This document shows positions 38,201-50,083 of a stretch of 64,000 nucleotides of DNA, piece after piece; position 1 is the stretch's first letter; every line of letters begins with the position of its first letter. A program made the position numbers and the translations under genes. The stretch is from Gordius sp. MW1. Lineage: Eukaryota; Nematomorpha; Gordioida; Gordea; Gordiidae. The stretch spans positions 5,084,001-5,148,000 of the forward strand of contig OZ038526.1 in the NCBI GenBank assembly GCA_964036665.1, given 5' to 3'. Under the pieces are notes generated by a model. It ran no database searches and was not told the origin of the DNA. It saw nothing but the letters and a program-made list of their open reading frames with translations.

Positions 38201-41200
38201 ATTGATGTTGCAATTTCTGATTTCTATCTTTGAATATTCGTGGTAAATATACTTATATTTTATAATATATTCCTTTTGTGTGGTGTTTTTAACCAGCCAT
38301 GATTTATTAATTTTTAGTCAACTTGTAATTTGAAAATTGGGATTTAAAATTTAATATAATGTAAGTTAAGTTAAATGAAAACTTGTCTTTTATTTTGTTT
38401 TCTCTACAATTGCTTAACTTTGTATTTTAAATAAACACCTTGTCAGGCCCAAATCATTTTTATTTTACGTGGCTCAGTAGTTTACAAACGCGATTGGGAA
38501 AGCGTAAATAATCTAAATTAGTAAACTCGAACATATGTCAAGATCTGCTTAGTTGTTAATACAGAGCTATCCACTGATATTTACGACAAGCGCACTAATG
38601 CAACACCTCGCGTTGTAATTCCAAATTTCAAATATAGCCTTAGCAGCCTTGATTTATCAATCATTTCTAGGGCCCAGTCTTACAACAAGCTCGTCAAAGT
38701 TTTGCCCCTTGGATCGACCAAGAAATTACGCTATACCCGGGAGTCCCCGCGGTTGAGCTTACTTGGACGGTTGGCCCCATCCCCATCAACGACACCGTGG
38801 CAAAGGACGTGGTCACGCGCTTCCATTCGGACCTAGCGTCTTGGCAAGAGCGCGCCGATAACGTCGGCGTCGACAACATTTTCTACACCGACTCCAACGC
38901 GCGTTTCGTGGTGCAGCGTCGTTTGACGCTCCAACCCGACGCTGTCAGGCGGGAACCTAATTTCATAGCCCGCAACTATTACCCCCTCACCTCTCGTATC
39001 TTTATTAAAGACGAACTCACGGTTAGTCCGCCCCCTTTATAGACTTATTACCGCGATTTTATAGGGACTTCTTCGATCTGCCTGTCTAATAATTTCCTCA
39101 ACTAATTGATTGCGAGTCTAAGGGTTTTGCTTGAGAGAATTTTAATTGATAAGTTTGAAATATTGATACAAAGCCGATCAATTGTAATAATCGTATATTT
39201 TTTTAACAAAATGTCATTAATTGACGCATAAATGCATGTAGTATTAGTAAATTTACCAAATTAAGCACTTAAACCGCTCAAATTTGTGTTTGTCTGTCCC
39301 CCCTCCTATAAAAGTATAATGCTATTGATGTATGTTAAAGGTATTTAAACGTCGGAGTGCCCAATTGTAAATGTATAAATTCCATGATGATGTCGAATAT
39401 CTGACTCTCGTAACTCCTTATGTTTTTTTATCATCTCTTTTAATAATTGCTTTAAATATCTTGCCGCATTCTGACTTATAAATTGAACGGCGAACAATAA
39501 ATTATTTTTATCTTAAGATATACATATTAATATTAGGTAGAAACCTTATTTTTTGAATAATCTATTTAACAATATTTACTAAAATAAAAAATCGATTGGC
39601 CTTAAGGGAGGAAGCACTTCTGATCAGGCACCCCGCCAACTTGGTATACTGGTTGATCGGGCTCAAGGGGGCACGAGCCCCGACAAGGGAACCCTGGAAA
39701 TCATGTTACATCGCCGTTTGTTGACGGATGACAATTTGGGCGTGGGTGAACCACTCAACGAAAAAGGTGTCGATGGCCAAGGTAATGAATGATTCATAAG
39801 TGTGGGCAGGGTATTTTGGATATTAAGATTCATTGCTACCCTAGATTTTGGACGCTAACAGTTAATGGCATTATTGATTTAGTACATTTGATTAAGAATT
39901 AATTGTAAAGCAACTATTATAACATTTGGTGTGCTCTTAACAAAATAACTTAAGCGTATAATTTATCAAGGTGTCTATATGCCGCAGAGCATGGAAGTTG
40001 TTTTTTATTATAAATATTTGTATTGTGGTATAATTTTGAATAAAAATTTTTAACACATACATCTATGTTGCCATTTTTTAATTGCAATATATCATAAATA
40101 AGGCTTGATCGCGAGGGGTAAGCACTGGCTCATATTCGATGCACCGATGGAGTGCGACGCTATCTTAACCAAGATGGCCCAAATTCAATATCTCAGACCG
40201 CAGGTCATGTTCGTTGCGGCGCAATCAAAACCACCCAAAATCCCTTACGACGTACGTTAGTTTTCACTTTGTATTTTGCAAGTGTCGTTTAATACATTTC
40301 GTTTTCTTCTACAGGGTCAATTCGTGAGTAGGCCTCTTCCACCCAATCTTCACCTCCTCTCCTTGGCTCAATGGGAAAGATCGATTCTGCTTCGTCTGGA
40401 ACACATATACGCCCCCGGCGAGCACTCCACCCTCTCTCAGCCCGTCTCCATCGACTTGACCGTATTCACTTTCAATTTTATAGATTCTATTTTTGTGAAA
40501 TTTATTTATTACAACGAACTAACTCCTTATCTAGTGTGGGGATTAGTTATTTAGGTGGAGGGGGAACGGATATTCAGTAGCTTTTAATTAACTAGGAGGC
40601 TGTTATACTTTTTATTACGCCTTCAAAATACAAATGACTGTTACATCTCTAACAACGAATGAATGAAATGAATGAATGTGTTACATATGTTTTTCGCTAT
40701 TTATTGCAAAACCCGAAATATATATATACACAATTAAATTATAACAAATCGCGTCGGGACGTGTCGGCTGGTCACCGATTCTCGCACTTCTACAATGCCA
40801 AACATAAACGTAGCAAGAATAACTAGAGGGGGGGGGGCAAAATGATTGCTTATTGAAATATGAGCTATAATTGTTTGGAAATTTCAAGACAGTCTGGATT
40901 TAGAGGGGGCAGTCGACCCTCCCTGCCTCACCACGTTTACGTCTATTGTGTCAAATATACATAAATAATCAAACACTAGGATTACATGCGCATTATATAT
41001 CACTCAAAAACGACTAAGTAAATTTTATCGCAAGGATAGTCAAGAGATATTTATATTTTTAGAAAATTTTTGCCACCTTTACCGTCACGCGAATAACCGA
41101 AATGTCGTTGGGCGTAAATCAATTGTTGAGCGAAGTTGATCGATTTAAATGGCCGGTCCAGGACTCGACCCCTGAATCTATTGAGACACGGCCTCAAGGC

Positions 41201-41429
41201 CCCCAAAACATAAGTAAGATGTTTAGGCATGCTTGTCTTTCTCCAAATATTTTAAAACTATAAAGTATAAGCATACACCCTATGCTATTAGAAATTCAGG
41301 AAACTGCTAAAACTCGAAATAACATATGAAAATATTTTCCTTTAATACCTAGGTGTCGAGTCAAATTCAACTATCGTCGAGCTTTGGCCATTGGACATAA
41401 GGACCTTTTTGCTGAAATATGAAGGCTGA
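26223..41429 (+). CDS. MAN2B1: Lysosomal alpha-mannosidase (GH38), complete, 20 exons
   Basis: The enzyme removes alpha-linked mannose from N-glycans in lysosomes. Exons: 26223-26300, 26340-26442, 26487-26660, 28020-28136, 29904-30080, 30502-30611, 31179-31367, 32683-32994, 33381-33557, 33890-34003, 34396-34512, 35298-35524, 37260-37398, 37756-37968, 38671-39021, 39607-39781, 40103-40251, 40315-40461, 41063-41213, 41353-41429. All phases agree, giving about 1098 aa (human 1011). Residues 1-20 are a signal peptide ([19 protein letters not shown]). Zinc site and catalysis: HSHNDAGW (His45/Asp47), WQIDPFGHS (Asp170, nucleophile) and [10 protein letters not shown] (His451/452). Other anchors are [39 protein letters not shown] and the end [15 protein letters not shown]. 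The donor at 30080 (or 30083) and the acceptor at 30501 (or 30453) are the least certain splice sites. Residues 345-377 form a basic insertion. Introns hold several transposable elements. Confidence 0.96.
29243..29639. repeat. Old GC-patch element in a mannosidase intron
   Basis: The segment starts cagagacc and ends gtctgctctg. It carries GC-rich patches at both ends (cccgacc...ggcccggcccc and cggaccgggccgggttcggg) and shares its right part with 20445-20545. The flanks gttgatat / gttacgat match at 5 of 8 positions only. It is probably a decayed member of the GC-array hAT-like family. Confidence 0.5.
31395..31849. mobile_element. Second copy of the palindromic hAT-like MITE, in a mannosidase intron
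   Basis: The right end agcagtctatctagtctatg and the left end catctagatagactgctcat correspond to the termini of the element at 16143-16599, and the sub-terminal blocks (acaatttaccatatg, ccaccattttga) also match. The left terminus lacks about 3 bp. No target duplication is clear. It begins 27 bp after the exon ending at 31367, very close to that donor site. Confidence 0.85.
36020..37182. mobile_element. 1163-bp hAT-like element with sub-terminal CGGGT arrays and perfect 8-bp target duplication
   Basis: The ends TAGAGAACTGCA and TGCAGTTCTCTA are exact inverted repeats. They are flanked by ttgggtat at 36012-36019 and 37183-37190, a perfect 8-bp duplication. Next to each end lies a tandem array of a roughly 42-bp unit (GGGTCGGGTCGGGTCCGGG plus an AT-rich spacer aaaatttgaaaatgattt), at about 36053-36200 and 36983-37165, both in the same orientation. 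The centre of about 780 bp is AT-rich with no coding capacity. The element sits in the mannosidase intron between the exons ending at 35524 and starting at 37260. Sub-terminal repeats are typical transposase-binding regions in hAT elements. Confidence 0.93.
40815..40945. repeat. Degenerate G/C-tract repeat
   Basis: A gaggggggggggcaaaatga block and a ggggcagtcgaccctccctg block frame an AT-rich centre, the order seen in the CATGGGCGTAGCC family. The diagnostic ends are not intact, so assignment is tentative. It lies in the mannosidase intron between 40461 and 41063. Confidence 0.35.
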
Positions 41430-42062
41430 CCTCACAACCTTAGTCACTTGTTTTATACCTTCAGCCTTATTTAATTAATATTTGTTGCCAAAGTTTTAGT
41501 TATTCGAATTTTGCGCATGAAAATCATTTAACAATTGATTTAATACAAATTTTAATTAATATATTTGTTTAATAAAAGTTTTTTTATGAAATAGTTTGTT
41601 TGATTAAATCTAGATCTGTATCTACAATGGTATGATTATTTTCAATCGTTTGCACTTTAAATTATTCAGATCTGGTACTAAAAATGTTTGAAAATTTATT
41701 ATTAACCTACTATGTGAAGAACCTTTAATGATTGATTGACGAACGGTATATCTTGACATCAATTTGTGGTCTCGCTTCGTCATGTTGGACAGGTCAGGAA
41801 ATTTTTCATAGGGGAAGGGAAGGGGGTGCCTTAGGAATTGCATAGCAATCAATATCTTTTTATGTGAGAAAAATCATCTATATAAGTATGCCAGTGAATA
41901 TTTTCCCTTCTCACTCTAGTGTGTTTATGTAATTTTATTCACCTGTTACAATTTACGCATCTCTTTCGGCACATAGATTTGAAAATTAACACATTTTATA
42001 ACTAATGGTAATTTATGAGGGGTCAATGTATGAAAATTAACACTGGTCAATAGACTTATAAA

Positions 42063-42832
42063 ATCAACCGGCAAACTGCTTGCTGATTCTGGTAGAGCTT
42101 TTCACAGTTAACACAAATATATTTAAATTTTTTCCCCTATGCGCCAAGTTTTTGAAATATAAGTTGTTAAAAACAGCAATATTGGCATTTTTGAACGCCA
42201 ATATCTTGCAATTTAATCGGTGAATTTTCAGCTTAATCAATTTCATATTTAAATAACGGGAGAGCGATCCATTACAGACTTTTTTATCCTAGCATTAATA
42301 ATATTTGACTTGTATACAAAATTAATTTCTGTCCTTTTGCGATGACAAATTGCCCCAGCCGATTTTATATGCTTTAGCTTAGTTAATTTATGAACAAAAC
42401 ATAATATTTTTATACAGATAATTAATTTTTAAGCAACGTCAACTTGTTTTTAATAGTTCGGGCCTGATGAGGCGCTATTTTGGGTTTATCTGCGGGATGG
42501 GTGGGTTGAGGCCTAAAAAATTAATTTTTGCGGGTATGGGCCGGGCTTGACCCTCATGCGGGTACCTGTTTCTAATCTAAAAGGGAAGGAAGTGCCACCT
42601 TATGTCTGGGGCAATTTGTCAATGTAAAGGGATAGGCATAAATTAATTTTAAAAAAAAATCTAAAATTTGTTATGCTAGGATACAAATTTGTAGGATTCC
42701 TTCCCCCGTTATTTATAAATCAAATTTGTTAAAATAAACGGATTAATTAAGCTAATAGAAAAAAAATTAAAAATATATTCGTGTTCGCCGTGAAAAACTC
42801 TACCAGGTTATGCAAACAGTTTGCCGGTTGAT
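42063..42832. mobile_element. About 770-bp foldback element
   Basis: The outer ends AATCAACCGGCAAACTG and CAGTTTGCCGGTTGATT are inverted copies. Three more inverted blocks follow in the correct order: gtagagcttttcac / gtgaaaaactctac, aaataacggg...tcctagcat / atgctagga...cccgttattt (42256-42293 and 42673-42716), and gacaaattgccccag / ctggggcaatttgtc (42345-42359 and 42607-42621). The loop (about 42360-42606) holds a GC patch with gggccgggct. No target duplication was visible and there is no open frame. A solo end is at 15922-15976. It lies between the mannosidase and ZC3H14 genes. Confidence 0.85.
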
Positions 42833-44702
42833 TATTTCGTTCAACTTATTGACATAAAAAGTTAAAATAAAAAATATGATCAAACACAAGATATATGAAA
42901 TTTTGGTGTTTCTAATTTCCTTTTATCCAAAAAATTCCATTACATCCAGTATAGGCTTATCCCTTTTTCTTGCATCTTCTGCACAATCCTCAAAAGATAT
43001 CAGAGACCTACGCAGGATACCCTAACGACGGTGGCTCTAATTTTTAAAAACTGACACTATGTGTGGATGAAAAAATCTGTTATTTTTTGAAATAAAAATT
43101 TTTCAAACTGCATGTAAATGATAGTTTTGTTGAATGATCTTAAACCGTTTTAATCGCATATCTAGTACCTATTAAATGCATTAGTATTTAGCGTATTTAA
43201 ATTTTATTATCCAAATCCATCAGAGGTTTTGGCTGTAGGGCATAATAATATAAAAAGGCTTCTGCTAATAATTTCAAATACGTCAACCATGGCATCAAAT
43301 TTAAAATACGTATTTAAAAAATTGTGATTTTAATTTGACACCAAAATAAAAATTATTTTTGCCTGCCAACTAGTGATTTAGATCTTAATGGCAATGCATT
43401 TTTAATGTTATATTAAAGTTAAGGTATTGAGTTTAAGGATTTTAATTTTAGATTAGATTGACGAAATTATCCATAAAACTGTAAATATTTGTAAAGTTTA
43501 ATTAAAAAATTTTAAGAATATCGTTTCGGTTACCTAGAAACAAATATTTAACAACCGCTTGATTTTTAAATTATACTTTTTTCTTGTTAAAAAGGTTCTT
43601 GATGTAAGATGCAAAAACAGTAATGAAAATTGTAAAATAATCATCGAATAGCAGGGTAAAAGGGGGAATTAACGGGCTTATACTTAATCGTTTATAACTT
43701 GAAATGCATAAAAAGTTTTTCATATTATTTTACCCCTATTATAGTAAATTATTTCAGTATATTTTTCCCCATTTATATCTAGATTCAGTTTTAAAAAAGG
43801 CTATTATCACAAATAATATATTCGGAGCTTAAATTAATAAAAACGCATGTAAAAGAATTATTTAAATAACTCAATTGAAAATCTTTATAATTATGGCTAA
43901 AAAGCTAGATCTTATAGGCCTAGACCAACGCTGTTCTACAAATAAAGTAAACCTATGTTGGGGTAAAAAATTACTTTTTTAGGTGAATAAATAATAAGAC
44001 TTAAAATTTTACCTTCTTGATAGAAACTTGTGTGTTTCCAAGGAATACGATTTATAATAGTTTGCTGGATGCATATAAGCTTTACACTCTGTAAAAATTT
44101 TAATAACCTTGAGTAGTGCTTATTTTCTGAAATCTATATTATCTTCCTATTATTTATTAGTAAAAGTATAGCTGTTATTTTCTGTGTAAATAATAAGTTA
44201 CTAAATTTATCTTCGTTTTTAACATTCATTAAGGCGAAATATGTCAAGACATTAGATTTAATCAAATATTTAGAATGTTAAACTTAAATGCGCTAGAATA
44301 TTGTAAGGGATTTTTATTTTAACACAACTAACAAGCTTCCAATCAATTCAGAAAATCAGTAATTTTAAGCTTTGGTATCACCGCCCCCCCCCAAGCTAAT
44401 GCACACTCTTGGTCCGTTTTACAGAAAAATAAATTGGATCTTTGTGTTGAGCTAATATTTATTTTCTTATGTGTTTTAACTGTGACCTCGTCTTCGTACA
44501 TGAAACTACATAATGTTCAACCTTTTACTATAAAATTATATTCCGCCCTTTGATTAACTAATGACCTTTAATACGAGTATTAATTTAATCAATAAAAACT
44601 CAAAATTGTCAATAACCAATGATGAAATTTTAAAGTAGTCTATGTATGTATAAAGCAGACGCTTTTTAAAATCATCCGCGTAATTCATTCATTAGAATAA
44701 TC
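42833..44702. other. AT-rich intergenic region before the ZC3H14 gene
   Basis: No exon, RNA gene or repeat with clear ends was recognised. The stretch should contain the promoter and 5' UTR of the plus-strand gene that starts at 44703, but no TATA-like or initiator element could be singled out in such AT-rich sequence. Confidence 0.4.
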
Positions 44703-47700
44703 ATGGACAGGGATAAAGCATTTTTACAGCGACTTAGGGTATTAAGACCATAAAATTGTTCTTAATTTTTTATAGAAATTAATTAAGATAAAGTTAACGG
44801 AGCTTGAAGTTTATGTTGGTAAGATTATAACATAAATTTTATTTAATTGAATTTGGAAAAGATGATGAGTTGGTGGATTATATTACAGTTTTACTAGTAA
44901 ATAAAAAAACTGCATCTCAAATGATTGAAGATCTAAATTTGTTTTTAAATGAGCATTCTGAAAGTTTTGTTATTTGGTAATTTAATATACATTATATACT
45001 AATAAAATATTAGGCTCTTTAACACCTGTGAAAACTTTAATACTCATGGTAAGATATTTATATATAAATGACTTGATGATTATTAGAAATGTCACATGAA
45101 AATGATACCAAGTTCAAGAAGTCAAAAACTAGTAATTTATTTGATAAGGAGTAAGATATTTTTGTAGAAATAAGTTCAAGAGATGTTAAAAAAAGAAAGG
45201 ACTCTTCATGCTCAAATGATGATAAAACATCCACTAAACCTACAGCAGAAATAAAGGCAAGGGAAAATGTTTATGAAAGGGAACCTAAACTATCCAAAAG
45301 ACAACACATTTCCCCATTACCAGAAAAAACGAGAAAAAGACATGTTAGAGTAGGTATAAATATTTTAGACATAAAATTTTGTTTCATATAGACATCCAAT
45401 AACTCACATAAAGAAGACCAAACCAACAAGGCTAAGCATGAAGAAATTAGAAAACATGCAGATGGAAATAAGGGCACAAACACTGTTAAAAATACCACAG
45501 TGTATCCACAATCTGAAGCTCAGGATAAGAATGGTTCTAAAAATGTTGTAGCTAGTGAAAACAATTACACCATGAGAGATTTTATAGATGTTCAAGCCAA
45601 TGAAGGCTTTGACAATGTCTTATATGAAAATCATGTTGAACATATTCAAGAAGAGCAAGAATATAAAATGAATAAATTCACTAGTGAGTTGGCAAATTCA
45701 AATATTGAATTGAGTGCCAATTTAATTGTCTCTACCCAAGATTTAATATCCAACTCTAATTCTAACCTTACACCTACCATAGTACAATCATCAGTCATGA
45801 AAATTTTACATGAAAAAAAGTAAAAATTACATTTTTATTTATTAATAAAAAAAATTATATAGAAATATAGCAAGTCAAAGTCTATTTCTTAAAGCCTTAC
45901 ACAATGCCGACTTAAGACTCAAAATAAACCAAAATAGTATTAATTATAATTTTTATATATGTAAATACATGTGAAACTAATAGATTTATTAGAACTTTTA
46001 TTTATATATCTCAGATTATAATTTGGATTTAATTATATGTTTTAATATCGTAAGCTGAAAGTTGGTAGAATCATATTTTTTATGTATATAACCTTTTTTT
46101 CTTTTTTTTTGCATTTTACGTCCCCTCCCCCTGCTTTAAAGAACTTATAATTACATATATATTTTTATCTATTCATTATGCTTAATTCTATATTCCTATT
46201 CTATTCATTATCCTTTAATAAGAAATTGATAAATGGTGTCAACAATATACATAATTTTTTTTATTGTGTGGGAAAAGAGTGTTTTAGTCTCTGTTAACTA
46301 TAATTATTTGTTTGATTGACAAATATAATTTATGAATTTTTCTTCTCTGAATACAAATCTAAGTACATCATTGTTTACTATAACTTTCAACCTTCTCATT
46401 TTTAAATTTAATATATATTGCAGTTATAGGAATTATTTAAAATGCTAATCAAATGTTATCAGATAAAGAAGTAGTTAAAGAAAGGCAAAAATTACCATTA
46501 ACACTTGATGAGGTTCAACAACAAAGACTCGTACGTTTTGGGAATGACATCAATGATAGGTTTTGCCAATCACAAATTTTAAATTGAAAATTGTATTTTT
46601 CATAATTGAGGGCTGTTCATTTGTGGCGTATTAATAACATTAATTACTTAGTTCTTTGAATAGGAAAAATGTTGTATTTTCGCCCTTCATAAGTCAATAT
46701 TCTCCAACATTTTTATTTCAATGATATATAAAATAAAGAATTTTGGATTGAATTAACTTTTTAAATGTGATCTCTGAATAAGAATGTCCCTCTCTTAGCA
46801 ATGATCGCGTGCCACGTGTCAAAATAATAATTTCCCTTATTTTATAAACTAGACATTTTATATCCGCTCTAGGAAATACACGTTAAACTACCCTACCCTA
46901 TCTTCTGCCTTTGCAAAATTAAAACCGATTTGCGCGTCACTCATTTTTGAATCGCGCGATATTGTACAGAGAACATTCTATTTAGAAAGTGATACGTCAC
47001 TTTGCTCATTTACCACTTAAGGCATAATATTTTCGCTCGAACTCTTTTTATATCGCTTCCCATGAATAGTAAACGTCCAGTTTCAGCTAGCCTAGCGCCC
47101 GAGATGAGTTATGAATCCGAGCTTACGCCTGCGGGAAAACGGTTTAAAGAAGACTACCCTGTGGAGCCCTTCCACGCCCCGTTATTCAATACCGTGCATT
47201 CGGACATGGAGGAGGTTAGTTCGATTTATAAACGATTTAATTTTTTTTTTCAACTAAGCCTCTCTATAATTTGTGTGGGATGCTTTTTGATTGCGATGTG
47301 GAAATAGGATTGAAAGCATAAATTACGCTAAGAGATATTTTTACGTCGGTGCTTTTGGTTACATATTGATCGTTTAGTTTTTATCCTTTATAACAAGTTT
47401 ACTATCGGTCGAGCCAAAGGTATTTAAAATTTTTGCGTTATTTGCTGATTATCTGAATTAGCTAATTAAAAAATAAAGGTTTTTAGGTGATAATTCAGGT
47501 GAAATGCGTTTTTATAAAAGCATCTAACGGTATTCTTTGAGCATAGATAGGGTTAAATCCAAAGCTTGCCCGAATGTGTTTCGTTATTTTATCATAAAAC
47601 TTTTCCCAAATACTAGGCCTTTCGGTAGGTTTTGCAGACAAAGTTTTTTAAAACTTAATTTGGTAGTAGTGACGTAAAATGGAAAAGGATAGTTATAACT

Positions 47701-50083
47701 TGTTCTTCAGGTTATGTTTAAAACCTTGTCAGCTTGATATCACCACTTTAATACTTAAATTGATATATTAATTTTATCGCTACTCGATTTAATGGCTATA
47801 ATTTTAAATCATCATCAATTATAACGGCTCCCAAAATTGTCCAACGTTTTTTCTAACCCCATCCCCTCGCGAAGTGTTATATAACCCACGTACACGCGTA
47901 CATCATTGCTCCGCATTACGCTCTTGTTTAGGCTTCGATCAATTCAATCGTCACCTCGCCCAAGTTTATCGTGACACTTGACCCTGTGGCTCGGACTCGA
48001 GGTGAAAGTAGGAAAGTGGTGTTTGTCGAGACCCCGACCCATGACTCGACGCCGCACTTGGCCGCCCCTAAACGTTATCGGACGACCCCGTTTGCTGCCA
48101 ACGCCACACCTTACCAACCCGATCAGGGGTCTTTCGTTGGGGAGGCTTCCATTTCTATGGCAGATTTCCCAGGTTATTACTACACTAAACGGTTGAATAG
48201 GTTTCGCGCACAATTTACCACCGTGTAAAGTTGTGTTGTTTGCTAAAATGCGTGAAACAAATATTTTAACCGTTAGAAGCTGATGTGGGAAAGAGCTCGG
48301 TGAGGTTTGTTATTATTGAAGGGGGGATCTATTATCCTCCCATAAGTTTTGACTAACATCTCATAACCTAGCGAGCGAGACTATTTAATCACCTCAGAAT
48401 TTGCGTTTCATAAATTGATAGTGCTAAATTGTGTGCGTTGATTGCGAGGCAATTGATATTCATTTTAAAGGGCAGTTTCCTGTGAGAAATGGTCGCCATC
48501 GCTCCAAAATTTATAAATTAATATGTAGTATTCGCTATAATGTATAGTCGATTTTCTCTTGTTGACCATACGCTAAATACCACGACTATTATAAAATAAA
48601 ATGTAAGGGTAAGAATAAGGTATGCATTAAAAAATAATTTTAAAAAGGTATTATTGGCGAAATATTGATGTTTATATAATTACTTTTTAGATGACGATGA
48701 TGTTATGGAGGGGATTGAACAAGAAGGACGCATCATGGAGCGTTGCAAATTCTGGCCTGGGTGTAAAAATGGTGACAACTGTTTGTACCATCACCCCACT
48801 ATTCAGTGCAAGTAATAATCTTGCCCACACACTATCGCGAAATAATTGACAGGAGAAAGTTTTCTAAGTCTTGCCTTCTATTTGGTCTCTATATTACAGT
48901 ATAATATTAACGCTCTCTTTTAGTAAAATATAGAAAAAATATACAAAATTTAGTTACTTCCCTGTTTCAAATTTTTGATTGTCGACACAAGCAATGAGCG
49001 TGCAAATAGTCTCATTAAAGCTGGTTTAGGATTCGCGTTTCATGGAAATGAAACTTTTTTTGTATTTGTAAAAATGCATTTTCAGAAATTTCCCTCAATG
49101 CTCATTCGGTGATAAATGCCTTTTCATCCACCCCAATTGCAAATTCGACGCCGCCTGTACCAAAAAGGATTGTCCCTTTACCCACGCCAGCGTCCGTAAA
49201 GATCTCAACAAAGTTTCTAAGCCGCAAGTTATCAACCTACCGCTCAGTAGCAATCGAAATTCCCATTTTTCCGGTACCTATCGGATCATCTAATAATTTA
49301 TTTGTTTGTTTGTTGATTAGTTTACATATTTAATATTTGAAAAAATTGTTTAAAAACTGGCGAAATGGCTTAGTATTATGGTCAGGTTATTGTTGATTTA
49401 TGTATTTGTTTTGTTATCTCTTATATTTTATAAATTTATATTATATTACTGTCAATGGATTTTTAACAAATAAACTTTTAAAAAAATTATTTGTTTTGTG
49501 CTATGAACAGGTGTCAGTACTCTTGGAACCTTCAAAGTGCCTTGCAAATTTGGATCGTCGTGCCTCAATATAGGCTGTCCGTATTTACATTTCCCGGTAA
49601 GTATTTATGCTATTAGTTGAAATGTTTAAGGCGTTGAGAGATAATAAGCATAATCTAAGAGGATTAATTGAAAACTATAACCACGGTGCGTTAATGTGTA
49701 GGACATTATGTGACTAAGGAAGCGAAACATAATTTTGCTGATATATGTTTAAAATTAAATACCTGGTCATTAGTCTTTCAATAACGGTTCTTAATTCCCC
49801 CCACCGCCCCATTATGGTTTTGTAGTCATTGCTTAACGCTTTAAAATTGTTTAAAAGTTATCCTAATACCTACGTCGCTTTGTCCAATCTATAGGAATGT
49901 AAGTACGGTATTCAGTGCACCCGGTTGGATTGTATGTTCACGCACCCCAACGAAAGCACTAGTTTTAAATCAAAAACCAAGTGGGTCTCCCCCTGTTACC
50001 GACCCTCTAATCCAGTGCCTCCCAGGAATGAATCGGCTAATGAAGAATTAAATCGCTCCCATACCATGGTTCCTATGGAGTAG
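44703..50083 (+). CDS. ZC3H14: Poly(A)-RNA-binding CCCH zinc-finger protein, ZC3H14/Nab2 type
   Basis: ZC3H14/Nab2 proteins bind polyadenosine tails in the nucleus and control tail length. Supported exons: 44703-44738, 44776-44818, 44862-44976, 45014-45048, 45087-45131, 45168-45349, 45392 to 45683 or 45819, 47062(or earlier)-47214, 47932-48172, 48691-48811, 49086-49273, 49511-49596, 49895-50083. The N-terminal PWI-like fold is clear (VYVDDELVDYITVLLVNKKT, MIEDLNLFL). A charged linker follows, then the family motif SPKFIVTLDPV (exon at 47932). Five CCCH fingers end the protein: CKFWPGCKNGDNCLYHH, CKNFPQCSFGDKCLFIH, CKFDAACTKKDCPFTH, CKFGSSCLNIGCPYLH and CKYGIQCTRLDCMFTH, the same number as in animal ZC3H14. 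A further candidate exon is 46463-46530 (LPLTLDEVQQQRL, then a GTACGT donor). The join between 45392 and 47214 is unresolved because phases do not all match. Exons before 45.8 kb are AT-rich with 36-43-bp introns; later ones are GC-rich. Confidence 0.92.
49410..49487 (+). promoter_or_regulatory. Possible intronic polyadenylation site, or inserted 3'-end fragment
   Basis: In the ZC3H14 intron between 49273 and 49511 lies a block atttatattatattactgtc ... ttttaacaaataaactttt followed by an A tract. It is nearly identical to 23421-23478, where it ends the coding-like island. It contains an AATAAA-type signal on the gene's sense strand. Translation past the donor at 49273 meets a stop within a few codons, so use of this site would give a protein with only three fingers. 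Alternatively the block is the 3' end of a retroposed sequence. Confidence 0.35.

Noticed and set aside
45151-45167. A 17-nt intron in the ZC3H14 gene
   Set aside because: Removing it brings stop codons into frame; a 36-nt intron (45132-45167) keeps the frame and fits the other tiny introns.
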